Assembly: GCA_024234675.1 (NCBI GenBank)
Contig: JACKNU010000005.1
Location: 96,716-160,715, forward strand
DNA: 64,000 nucleotides
From: Pseudomonadales bacterium
GTDB taxonomy: Bacteria; Pseudomonadota; Gammaproteobacteria; Pseudomonadales; Halieaceae
Direction: 5' to 3'
Within the stretch, counting starts at the first letter, position 1. The number at the start of each line of letters is the position of its first letter. Under the pieces are notes generated by a model. The model was not told the DNA's origin. It worked only from the letters and a program-made list of their open reading frames with translations, and did not search any database. Shown here one piece after another: positions 25,095 through 32,737 of the stretch. The translations under genes and the position numbers were made by a program.

Positions 25095-26120
25095 CTATGT
25101 GCCGTCACTGGACTCACCGAGGCTCACACTGACGGTCACGGGCGTGCCATCGCGCTGCAACTCAAATATCGCCTCGCTGGCAGAGCGCATCGCCTGGTAC
25201 AGGCTCAAGGTGTTGGCGGGATCGTCCAGCGCTATACCGTTGACACTGGTGACCAGATCGCCAGGTCGGAACCCCAGCAGCTCAAATTGTTCCCGCTCCT
25301 TGCCGGGGGCAATGCGGTAGCCGAGCAACTGGCCGTTTTCGCGCACGGCGCTGACCGAGACCACTTCCGCCAGGGACTGGGGGTTCTCGTAGAGGCGCTC
25401 GCGGTAGCCCTGGGCGATAGCCGAGGCGCTGGTGTCACCGCTGCGGTCAATCGCGGTAGGGCTGCTTTCCTCCGGGTCGAGCGCCGGCAATGCGGCCGCC
25501 TGGGCGTTCAACTCCGAATCGTCGAAGAGTTCCAGTAATTCGTAGGTGCCGCCATTGTCCAGGACCACCCGGCCGCGCATCACCTTGGCCAGGGTTACAT
25601 TGCCCTGCACGGGCAATTTGTCCTCGACCGCATAGATATCCTGTTGCGAATTCTGCTCGATAATTGCAAAACCCAGCCCCTCCTCGCTGGAGGCCACGAC
25701 ACCGCGCAGCTTGAGATTCAGGCGGGTTTCACGCGCCCCTTTTTCGATACCCTCCCGGACCGAGGCCCGGGCATCCTGTTCGGCTGTGGCCTGGGCAGGC
25801 GTGAGCGCCCCCGCTTCGCCGAACAAATGCCAGCCCTGGACCCGCGCCACATCCACGGCCGGCCCACCGTCAGCCGGTGCCGCCATGGTCACCGGGTTGA
25901 TCACCTGGCCCGCTTCGGGCAACGGGCTGTCGCTGGCGGGCAGCAGTGCCCAGATCAGCCGCGTCAGGGCGAGTACCCCCCACAGGCAAAACAGCAGGAG
26001 CAGGCCCTGCCGCAGGCGGCGGGCGGGGGCCGGCTGGGACAGGAATTGCACACAATTCTCCACCCCGGCGGATAGACGCCGCGACATATCGCTGGAATGA
26101 CCAAGCAAACTGGCCGCCAT
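25095..26120 (-). CDS. gspC: Type II secretion protein GspC with C-terminal PDZ domain
   Basis: This 341-residue bitopic protein links the inner-membrane platform to the GspD secretin. A membrane helix lies near residues 40-58. The homology region (GWHLFGEAG, LNLKLRGVVAS, AIIEQNSQQDIYAVEDKL) is followed by a PDZ domain (LGYRIAPGKEREQFELLGFRPGDLVTS split over two strands). ATG 26120 is preferred, with GGGAG six bases upstream; the frame is open to 26159. It is the first gene of the gspC-N operon, 51 bases below a good promoter. Confidence 0.93.
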   Translation of the reverse strand: MAASLLGHSSDMSRRLSAGVENCVQFLSQPAPARRLRQGLLLLFCLWGVLALTRLIWALLPASDSPLPEAGQVINPVTMAAPADGGPAVDVARVQGWHLFGEAGALTPAQATAEQDARASVREGIEKGARETRLNLKLRGVVASSEEGLGFAIIEQNSQQDIYAVEDKLPVQGNVTLAKVMRGRVVLDNGGTYELLELFDDSELNAQAAALPALDPEESSPTAIDRSGDTSASAIAQGYRERLYENPQSLAEVVSVSAVRENGQLLGYRIAPGKEREQFELLGFRPGDLVTSVNGIALDDPANTLSLYQAMRSASEAIFELQRDGTPVTVSVSLGESSDGT

Positions 26121-26177
26121 GCCCCGCTCCCTCTCATCGCCCAACAATATCAGTACCACGGGTCTCTATACGGCTTA

Positions 26178-26205
26178 ATTATAGTGGGCGGGCAGCAAAG
26201 TTAAA
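26178..26205 (-). promoter_or_regulatory. Sigma-70-type promoter of the gspC-gspN operon
   Basis: Read on the minus strand, a -35-like TTTAAC is followed after 16 bases by a perfect -10 TATAAT, about 58 bases upstream of gspC ATG 26120. It lies in the only real gap before the operon (between the sat and gspC genes). The twelve gsp genes below it overlap or nearly touch, so one promoter here probably serves all of them. Confidence 0.65.
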
Positions 26206-26220
26206 ACCGCGCCACCCCCA

Positions 26221-27408
26221 TCAGGTTTCCAGGGACTGGTAGTAGTCGGACAGGATTCTTGCCACCTCCGGCCGCGAAAACTCCGGCGGCGGGGCGATAC
26301 CCTTGCCCAGCATCTCACGCACGGCTGTGCCGGACAGCAACACGAAATCATCCTTGGTGTGATCCGGCACGTCGCGCATCATCACTACCTTGTTGAGTTT
26401 CTTGCTGTAGGCGGTGTGATCGGCCTTGAATATTTCCAGTTGCAGGGCGTCGGCAGGCACTTCCTCGTCAAAAATCGTCTGGGCGTCAAAGCCACCGTAG
26501 TAGTCCCCTACCCCGGCGTGGTCGCGACCGACGATAAGGTGGGTACAACCGCAGTTCTGGCGAAACACCGCGTGCAGTACCGCCTCCCGAGGGCCTGCGT
26601 ACAGCATGTCGAAGCCGTACCCTGTGACCATCACCGTGTTGGGCGGGAAGTACAGTTCCACCATCTTGCGAATGGATGCATCGCGCACCTCGGCGGGAAT
26701 ATCGCCCGGCTTGAGCTTGCCCAGCAACATGTGGATCAGCACACCGTCGGCGTCCAGCTGCTCCATCGCCATACGGCACAGTTCTTCGTGCGCCCTGTGC
26801 ATGGGGTTGCGGGTCTGGAAGGCAACTACCTTTTCCCAGCCATGCTCGGCGATCTCGTTGCGAATCTCCACGGCAGTGCGAAAAGTATCCGGAAAATCCG
26901 CTTGGAAATAAGAGAAACTGAGCACGTCAATGGGGCCGGACAGCAGGATGTTGCCGAGGCTGTTGAACGTAGCGACGCCCGGGTGCTGGGGATCGAGAGT
27001 GCGAAAAATCTTCTCTGCCATGAAGGCATTCTGCTCATCGCTGATGGTCTCGACCGCCTCCACGTCCATGATGGCCAGTACCGGGTGCCCTTCCACATTG
27101 GGGTCGCGCAGGGCGATGCGGCTGCCCGCTTCTATACCGGTTTCGCTGGTGCGATTGAGAATGGGCACCGGGAAAAACAGGCCGTCCACAGTGTGCATTT
27201 TCTCTGCCACGCTCAGGGCATCGGCCAGGTTCATATAGCCGGTGAGGGGATTGAAATAACCCCCCCCCAACATGACGGCGTTGGCGGCCGCGGCCGAATT
27301 CAGCAGCAGTGAAGGCAGGTTTTCCGCCTCCGCCAGCAGGGCATGGCGCCGCTGCGTGTTGTAGACATATAGGGGATTCAGTTCGTCGGATCCATGGGGC
27401 TTGATCAT
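26221..27408 (-). CDS. sat: Sulfate adenylyltransferase (ATP sulfurylase, single-chain type)
   Basis: This 395-residue enzyme makes adenosine 5'-phosphosulfate from ATP and sulfate. It has the nucleotidyltransferase HxxH-type motif in QTRNPMHRAHEEL and the second loop IVGRDHAGVGDYYGG. It is the homo-oligomeric Sat/MET3 form, not the heterodimeric CysDN usual in enteric Gammaproteobacteria. It lies 13 bases after cysC, so the two enzymes act in sequence to give PAPS. A sulfotransferase upstream suggests that PAPS is used for sulfation and not only for assimilation. Confidence 0.95.
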   Translation of the reverse strand: MIKPHGSDELNPLYVYNTQRRHALLAEAENLPSLLLNSAAAANAVMLGGGYFNPLTGYMNLADALSVAEKMHTVDGLFFPVPILNRTSETGIEAGSRIALRDPNVEGHPVLAIMDVEAVETISDEQNAFMAEKIFRTLDPQHPGVATFNSLGNILLSGPIDVLSFSYFQADFPDTFRTAVEIRNEIAEHGWEKVVAFQTRNPMHRAHEELCRMAMEQLDADGVLIHMLLGKLKPGDIPAEVRDASIRKMVELYFPPNTVMVTGYGFDMLYAGPREAVLHAVFRQNCGCTHLIVGRDHAGVGDYYGGFDAQTIFDEEVPADALQLEIFKADHTAYSKKLNKVVMMRDVPDHTKDDFVLLSGTAVREMLGKGIAPPPEFSRPEVARILSDYYQSLET

Positions 27409-27421
27409 CGCTGGCTCCTGC

Positions 27422-28039
27422 TCAGGAATTGATTATGCCGCGCTCACGCAGCGCGCTTAGAATCTGCTCTACTTCCTCTGCCAGCGTCTGCCGGTCGGAG
27501 TGCAGGTGGATTTCAGGTTTGTCCGGCGCCTCATAGGGGTCATCGATACCGGTGAAATTCTTGATTTCGCCCGCTCTCGCCTTTTTGTACAAGCCCTTGG
27601 GGTCGCGCTCCTCGGCGGCCTCCAGCGAGCAGTCCACATAGACCTCGATGAAATCCATGCCCGCTTCCTCGTGCAGGGCCCGCACCTGGTCACGGTCCGC
27701 CTTGTAGGGGCTGATGAAACTGCTCAACGCTATGACCCCGGAATCGACAAATAGTTTGGCCACCTCACCTATGCGGCGAATATTCTCGGTGCGGTCCTCG
27801 GCGGAGAAACCCAGGTTCTTGTTGATACCCATGCGTACATTGTCGCCGTCCAGCCGATAGGCCAGCACCCCCATCTCATTGAGCATGCCCTCCAACTCCA
27901 CAGCAACGGTACTCTTACCACTGCCGGACAGGCCGGTAAACCACAGGGTCGCGCCCTTGTGGCCCAGTAACCGGGCGCGATGCTCGCGGGTGATATCGCC
28001 CTCGTGCCAGTGCACGTTTGTCGCCTTCTGTTCTGCCAT
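27422..28039 (-). CDS. cysC: Adenylylsulfate (APS) kinase
   Basis: This 205-residue kinase phosphorylates APS to PAPS. The P-loop GLSGSGKS is at 36-43. Further family motifs are RLDGDNVRMGINKNLGFS, FISPYKADRDQVR and the lid segment KGLYKKARAGEIKNFTGIDDPYE. Length and motif order match stand-alone bacterial CysC. It sits between the sulfotransferase and sat on the same strand. GGAGAG lies about ten bases upstream of ATG 28039. Confidence 0.96.
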   Translation of the reverse strand: MAEQKATNVHWHEGDITREHRARLLGHKGATLWFTGLSGSGKSTVAVELEGMLNEMGVLAYRLDGDNVRMGINKNLGFSAEDRTENIRRIGEVAKLFVDSGVIALSSFISPYKADRDQVRALHEEAGMDFIEVYVDCSLEAAEERDPKGLYKKARAGEIKNFTGIDDPYEAPDKPEIHLHSDRQTLAEEVEQILSALRERGIINS

Positions 28040-28082
28040 GTTCTGCGCTCTCTCCAGTTATCAATAATAGTGTCCCGGCGGG

Positions 28083-28103
28083 GCGGGATTATCGAGATCC
28101 CGC
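28083..28103 (-). other. Hairpin between the sulfotransferase and cysC genes
   Basis: The perfect inverted repeat GCGGGAT-N7-ATCCCGC sits in the 94-base gap between the two genes. There is no U-run after it on either strand, so it is not a standard terminator. It could stabilise or separate segments of the operon mRNA. A TATTAT downstream (minus strand, near 28064-28069) could be a -10 for a cysC-sat promoter, without a clear -35. Confidence 0.4.
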
Positions 28104-28133
28104 ATCGCCACGCAACCGGGTGCGTGTATTCCG

Positions 28134-29312
28134 TTAGCCCGGACGGGGTGCCATGAAGCGCTCCCGGTAGGGGCGAAACTGCGCCTTGAGCCCCGCTTCG
28201 GTGAAGCCGTACTCCTCCAGCGTATAGGCATGGGGAGGACGCAGCTCGCGGCGATTGAACGCCTGCCAGCGGGCCATTTCCGAGCGCGCCTCCCCGGTCA
28301 GTTCCATGCCAAGGAACTCATAGACCCTGCGAATTTCGCCCAGCGGATCGCTCACCGTGTCGGCAAACCACAGATCCAGGAACCTGTCCTCACCCATCCG
28401 TTCACGCACATCCATGGTGTGCTGCATACCCCTGGCGAACTTGCGAGCCCACTGCCGGCCTACCTCATGCGGGTCGGCAGTATCGGAATAAATCGTCCAC
28501 ACGCCGGCGATAAGGCTGGTGAGTGACGGCAGGGTCTCGAGCGGGTCGCGGTGGGATTGTACCACTTTCGCGTCCGGAAACACCTTGAATACCAAGTCCA
28601 TGAAATGCAGGTGGTGGGGCGCCTTCAGGGCCCAGCGCTGGCCCTGCTGGCCACTGCGCCTTTTCTGCCACTGCAGAAACTGTAGCAGCCGCCGGAAATA
28701 CTCGTAACCCGGAGTGTGGTCCTGGGCCTCCAACCAGGCGTCATAGGACGGGATATTGGCGAAGGCCTGGGTATTGAAGCTGTAGAAGGACTGCTCCAGC
28801 AACATGATGTCCTCATCCGGCCCCATGGCATCCATGGGGTGGATCGCCAGCAGGTCGGGATTGGCTTCCAGCATGGCGGCCATCTCCGCCCTGGCCAGGG
28901 CGATGCGGGCATCCCCCGCGCAGGTGAAATCCCAGTCTGGCGCCGGGCTGGGATAGCGCACCTCGTACCACAGCGGGGCGTACATGCGGTGATCCGCCGC
29001 GATCGTGCGGTGCAGCATGGTGGTACCGGTGCGCGGCAGTCCGACTATAAACAGTGGCGCGACAATTTCCTCGTCGTGAATTTCCGGGAAGCGCTGCAGG
29101 AAATATTGCACCCGCAGGCGGGTCGCCAGAATATCCACCATGCGCTGGCGCAGCACGCTGCGCCCCACCTGGTTCAGCTGCGCTTCCTGATCCAGAGAGT
29201 GAAGCAGACGGTGAAGCGGCTCCCGGTAGCCGTCGTCGCCAAAATCATCCAGCCCATCCACACTGCGGGCATCCGCGACCACAGCATCGAGGTCAAAGAA
29301 GCGGTCAGTCAC
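28134..29312 (-). CDS. PAPS-dependent sulfotransferase family protein
   Basis: This 392-residue protein has the 5'-phosphosulfate-binding loop GLPRTGTT at 91-98 and a 3'-phosphate-binding-like segment VVQSHRDP. These place it in the Sulfotransfer_3-type family that transfers sulfate from PAPS. An N-terminal region of about 80 residues precedes the fold, as in many actinobacterial and marine proteobacterial members. No signal peptide, so it is cytoplasmic. The acceptor is unknown. It overlaps the DUF1214 gene stop by four bases and is followed by cysC and sat, which supply its donor. Confidence 0.9.
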   Translation of the reverse strand: MTDRFFDLDAVVADARSVDGLDDFGDDGYREPLHRLLHSLDQEAQLNQVGRSVLRQRMVDILATRLRVQYFLQRFPEIHDEEIVAPLFIVGLPRTGTTMLHRTIAADHRMYAPLWYEVRYPSPAPDWDFTCAGDARIALARAEMAAMLEANPDLLAIHPMDAMGPDEDIMLLEQSFYSFNTQAFANIPSYDAWLEAQDHTPGYEYFRRLLQFLQWQKRRSGQQGQRWALKAPHHLHFMDLVFKVFPDAKVVQSHRDPLETLPSLTSLIAGVWTIYSDTADPHEVGRQWARKFARGMQHTMDVRERMGEDRFLDLWFADTVSDPLGEIRRVYEFLGMELTGEARSEMARWQAFNRRELRPPHAYTLEEYGFTEAGLKAQFRPYRERFMAPRPG

Positions 29313-30448
29313 GGCGATTGCACCCTGTCAGCAAGTAAATCGGCAAGCGCCACCACCCTGGTATGCACCGGCGGGTAGCTGTCGGCGGCCACATAGCGCA
29401 GCAGCATGCCACCATTGCTGTGACCGGCCGTCTCCAGCCAATTGGGGAACCGGCCGTCCGCCGGGCCGGGTGCTGGCTGATGACTGACCACGATGCAGAT
29501 ACTGCCGTCCTGCCCGGGTATCGCGGCGTGGCTGTTGACGCTGATACGATGGTAGCGGTAATCAAGCGATTCCATCCAGTGGTTGGACAGCTGGAAATTC
29601 CACGCGCGGCAACGCTGCGGCGGACTAAAGCGGATCAGCAGGGCCTCCTCCGGCCCCAGCTGCCAGCGACTATTGTGGTAAAAGATTTGCGGGTCGCCGC
29701 CGGCCCGCAGGCACATCTGCTGGTCATTGGGCGGCAGCGCATTCAGGTGGCGTGCAAAGGCCGCCATCCATTGCCGAAACAGGCCGGCGGTCCCCGCGAC
29801 GAAGGGTACTACCCGCCCCAGTTGGGCGCTGAATTCAGCGGGCTCCAGGCAGCTGCTGCCACGCGGATTGAGACAGGCTATGCGCAGTTCGGCGGGCCTT
29901 TCCCGGGCGCGATCCCGGAAGGTCTGGCGAACCAGGATGCTATCGGTCCCGGGCAACATGGGTAACCAGTTGCCCGCCCGCTGCCGGCCGCTGACATGCA
30001 GCTCGAAATCACCATTGGCAGCAACCTGCAGTTGATTCACCTCCACATGCCCGGTAGGGGCCATGTCCCCGGCGCCGGCGAAGGAGCCCGCCTTGGTCTC
30101 GATACTGAGATAGTCGACCGAGCCCCGATTGCCGCTGATGAGGTAGTCCAGGCTGCCGTCCACCGCGCAGTTCAGGTAGACATTGTCGGGGTTGTCATTA
30201 CCTATTTTGGCGGTTTCGTGGGACAGGGAGTAAAACTGTGGGTAGTCCGGATCCCCGAACTCCAGATGCTTTTCCAGGGAGAGGCGCAACAGGCGGGTGA
30301 GGTAGCGATACCCCTCGGCCCTGGTCAGTTCATCCCCGGGAATGTCCTGGCCCAGCACCTGCGCACCGACGCTTTTCAGGTCATCACAAAAAGCTGCCCA
30401 GGCCTGACCCGACAGCAGGGCCTGGACCGATGCTTCTCTACCCGACAT
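29309..30448 (-). CDS. DUF1214 domain protein
   Basis: This protein is about 379 residues. The C-terminal half fits DUF1214: an EALLIRFSPPQ strand, then the AWNFQLSNHWMESLDYRYHRISVNSH stretch (interrupted here only by reading order), SICIVVSHQPAPG and NWLETAGHSNGGMLLRY. DUF1214 proteins have no settled function and often occur with sulfotransferases and lipid genes. The ATG at 30448 gives the family-like start MSGREASVQALLS; its ribosome-binding site is weak, but translation may be coupled to the overlapping small gene upstream. The frame is open to 30544. The gene stop overlaps the sulfotransferase start. Confidence 0.78.
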   Translation of the reverse strand: MSGREASVQALLSGQAWAAFCDDLKSVGAQVLGQDIPGDELTRAEGYRYLTRLLRLSLEKHLEFGDPDYPQFYSLSHETAKIGNDNPDNVYLNCAVDGSLDYLISGNRGSVDYLSIETKAGSFAGAGDMAPTGHVEVNQLQVAANGDFELHVSGRQRAGNWLPMLPGTDSILVRQTFRDRARERPAELRIACLNPRGSSCLEPAEFSAQLGRVVPFVAGTAGLFRQWMAAFARHLNALPPNDQQMCLRAGGDPQIFYHNSRWQLGPEEALLIRFSPPQRCRAWNFQLSNHWMESLDYRYHRISVNSHAAIPGQDGSICIVVSHQPAPGPADGRFPNWLETAGHSNGGMLLRYVAADSYPPVHTRVVALADLLADRVQSP

Positions 30449-30617
30449 AGAAGTCGACCAGGGACAGAACCAGCATAAGCCCCACCAGCGGCACCAGCCA
30501 GCGCTGCAGTTGCCGCATGCGCTGGGGGCTGACCGGGCTGGCAAAGCGCTCCAGCACAGTCACCATCAGGGCCAACCCTGCAAATACCGCCAGCAATACC
30601 AGTAGCAAATCAGCCAA
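30438..30617 (-). CDS. Small two-helix membrane protein (59 residues), unrecognised
   Basis: From TTG 30617 to TAG 30438 the frame encodes two hydrophobic helices (about residues 2-20 and 41-58) separated by a short basic loop with FASPVSPQRMRQLQRW. GAGG lies seven bases before the TTG. It overlaps the DUF1214 start by 11 bases and lies 45 bases after the carbonic anhydrase gene stop on the same strand. Coding potential is supported by the hydrophobic pattern, ribosome-binding site and overlap; homology was not testable. It may couple translation to the DUF1214 gene. Confidence 0.55.
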   Translation of the reverse strand: MADLLLVLLAVFAGLALMVTVLERFASPVSPQRMRQLQRWLVPLVGLMLVLSLVDFYVG

Positions 30618-30662
30618 GTCGATACCTCATGCGGCCGCCGGGGCCAGTCGGCGGGGATACGC

Positions 30663-31325
30663 TCAGGGCATTACCCGGTAGACATCGGGAATTTGCTCCA
30701 GCGAGTCCACCGAACAATCCAGATCCTTGAGCATCCCGTCCTCCAGACTGTAAACCCAGCCGTGTACCGTGAGCGGCTGGCCCCGCTGCCAGGCATTCTG
30801 CACGATAGTCGTGTGGCACACATTCGCGACCTGGGTGATCACATTGAGCTCGCACAACAGGTTCAGCCGTGCCGATTCGTCCGCCAGGGCATGAATCCGG
30901 GCGCGGTGGTTCTGGAGCACATCCTTTATGTTGCGCAGCCAGTTGTCTATGAGGCCGTTGTCGGCACTCTCGTAGGCAGCGCGCACTCCCCCACAGCCAT
31001 AGTGTCCCACGACGATCACGTGCTTTACCTTGAGCACATCCACCGCGTATTGCAGCACGGTCAGGCAATTGAAATCGGTATGCACCACCATATTGGCGAC
31101 ATTGCGGTGCACAAATATCTCCCCGGGCAGCAGATCGACGATCTGGTTGGCCGGCACCCGGCTGTCGGAACAACCTATCCACAGGTACTCGGGACTTTGC
31201 TGGGCCGCCAGCTTGGCAAAAAAATCCGGGTCACTGGTGCGTATCCGGTTAGCCCAGCGCCGGTTGTTGGCAAACAGTTCCTGCAGTTTCCTGGGGTTGT
31301 CTTCAGTTGATTTCTCGTTGCTCAT
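30663..31325 (-). CDS. can: Beta-class carbonic anhydrase
   Basis: This 220-residue zinc enzyme interconverts CO2 and bicarbonate in the cytoplasm. The ligands are Cys52 (GCSDSRVPA), His108 and Cys111 (GHYGCGG); the Asp54-Arg56 dyad is intact, so the active site is of the standard type. Length and motifs match E. coli Can. Its start overlaps the end of the GAF-GGDEF-like gene by four bases (ATGA), so it is translated with that regulator. Confidence 0.95.
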   Translation of the reverse strand: MSNEKSTEDNPRKLQELFANNRRWANRIRTSDPDFFAKLAAQQSPEYLWIGCSDSRVPANQIVDLLPGEIFVHRNVANMVVHTDFNCLTVLQYAVDVLKVKHVIVVGHYGCGGVRAAYESADNGLIDNWLRNIKDVLQNHRARIHALADESARLNLLCELNVITQVANVCHTTIVQNAWQRGQPLTVHGWVYSLEDGMLKDLDCSVDSLEQIPDVYRVMP

Positions 31326-32461
31326 ACCAGCAGTGTACTCAAACGTGATATCGAAACTTTATTGCCACCCCTGGCCTGGGAGGCTGCCAGGGCCTTGTTG
31401 GCCACGCTTTCCATTTGCCGGGCCAGTTGGGGCATATCCACCGCGGGGTAGTGCTGTGTTTCCCAGCTTACCAGCCCGATGGATACGGTGACCTGCAACA
31501 CCGCGCCACGACCGTCATCGATGGCAAAGTCCTCGATATCCTCGCGCATGCGCTCGGCTATCTCTTCGCCCAGCACCTCGCCGCTGGCGGGGATGAGCAG
31601 CGCGAACTTCGAGCGCGACAACCTGGCCATCAGGTCGGTGGCCCGCAGGTCCGAGGATATGCGCTCGGCCACCTTCTTGACCACGAAATGGCCCCGGCGC
31701 TCGCCATAACTCTCGTAGAGATCGTCAAATTCGTCAATTTCCATGACCAGCACCGTCAACGGCTGTTCGGCCCGCCGCGCCCGCGCAATCTCCCGGGCGA
31801 TATCCTTGGCGAACCCGCGCAGGTTGCTTATCTGGGTCAGTGGATCGAGCATGGTCAGCCTGGACACTTGCTGGCGTGCGACGGCGTTCTTGAAGCACGA
31901 GGATATGATCGAGGCCAGGTGGGCGATCAACTGCTGCTCCGGTTCGTCGACTACCAGGGACTCTTCCTGCAGACCCAGGTGCAGGCTGCCTATCATGCGT
32001 CCCGCGTCTGTAAGCGGCAGCAATAAGGCGTACTCGATGCCACTCTCCGTTTTGAGCACCTCGAACATGCGCGTATCGGTAGCCGTGAGCAGTGCGATAT
32101 CCGGCTCCAGCTCATACAGCTCCTGCATGCTGAAGCAGTCCTGGTGCAATTGCAGGCTGTGGCCGTAACGCTGTCCGCCGACGATCAGTTCCGCCAGCAC
32201 CCCCTCCGGGTCGTACAGCCACAATTCGGCCGCGCGAAAAGAAAAGTGACGGGGCAGGCTGACCAGCAGAATCTCCAGCAGGGCCTCCAGGTCCGGCGCT
32301 TCCAGCAGCATGTGCTCCAGTTGCTGGGCCTGCAGATACAGGTAGCGGTTTACCGTGACCGTCTCGCTCTTGCGGCGCTCATGCAACTCCGTTCCGGAAA
32401 CGGCTGGCGGAGCGCCCTGGATTTCCTCCTGGTCCCCGCCACTGGCCTTATCTTGCGTCAT
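31322..32461 (-). CDS. GAF/DUF484-type sensor with degenerate GGDEF domain
   Basis: This 379-residue cytoplasmic protein has a coiled-coil-like start, a GAF-type sensor (about 60-190) and a GGDEF-fold domain (about 200-375). The entry motif MLDPLTQISNLRGF is normal, but the signature position reads SRSKF at 282-286 where GGDEF should be, and the metal site reads EIDEFDDLYE. The inhibitory RxxD is not intact. It is therefore probably not an active diguanylate cyclase and may sense or bind a ligand. The gene is followed by carbonic anhydrase with an ATGA overlap and is divergent from the thiamine operon. Confidence 0.85.
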   Translation of the reverse strand: MTQDKASGGDQEEIQGAPPAVSGTELHERRKSETVTVNRYLYLQAQQLEHMLLEAPDLEALLEILLVSLPRHFSFRAAELWLYDPEGVLAELIVGGQRYGHSLQLHQDCFSMQELYELEPDIALLTATDTRMFEVLKTESGIEYALLLPLTDAGRMIGSLHLGLQEESLVVDEPEQQLIAHLASIISSCFKNAVARQQVSRLTMLDPLTQISNLRGFAKDIAREIARARRAEQPLTVLVMEIDEFDDLYESYGERRGHFVVKKVAERISSDLRATDLMARLSRSKFALLIPASGEVLGEEIAERMREDIEDFAIDDGRGAVLQVTVSIGLVSWETQHYPAVDMPQLARQMESVANKALAASQARGGNKVSISRLSTLLV

Positions 32462-32520
32462 CTGCTCAGCTCACGTCGAGCCGGGCTGCCGACAAAACCG
32501 GCGCCCGATCTGTAATGTTA

Positions 32521-32549
32521 TTGGCAAGCAAGTTTAAGCGCCCTATACT
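32521..32549 (+). promoter_or_regulatory. Sigma-70 promoter of the thiamine salvage operon
   Basis: TTGGCA (32521-32526) and TATACT (32544-32549) are separated by exactly 17 bases. Transcription would begin near 32556, just before the TPP riboswitch. It is one of the clearest promoters in the window. Confidence 0.75.
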
Positions 32550-32559
32550 GGCGATGCAA

Positions 32560-32668
32560 ACCTGGGGGTGGCCAGCTTGCCGCGACAACCGCGGCAGCCG
32601 GGCCTGAGATACCGCAACGGTGAACCCTTTGAACCTGATCCGGTTAATACCGGCGTAGGAAGAGGTCT
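32560..32668 (+). promoter_or_regulatory. TPP (thi-box) riboswitch
   Basis: The conserved thi-box elements are all present in order: GGGGTG near the 5' end, CTGAGA (32604-32609), GTGAACCC (about 32619-32627), TTTGAACCTGATC (32628-32640), the GGTTAATACCGG stem, and CGTAGGAAG (32654-32662). TPP binding normally turns thiamine genes off. The following 70-base leader has no U-tract terminator. A CCTC within it could pair with the GAGG ribosome-binding site before ATG 32738, so translational control is likely (inference). Confidence 0.95.
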
Positions 32669-32737
32669 CGCTATCCTGATTACCCCTCCTCGCAGTAGCA
32701 ACCGGCAACGCCTGTCGTCTATCGTGAGGTCCCGCGC

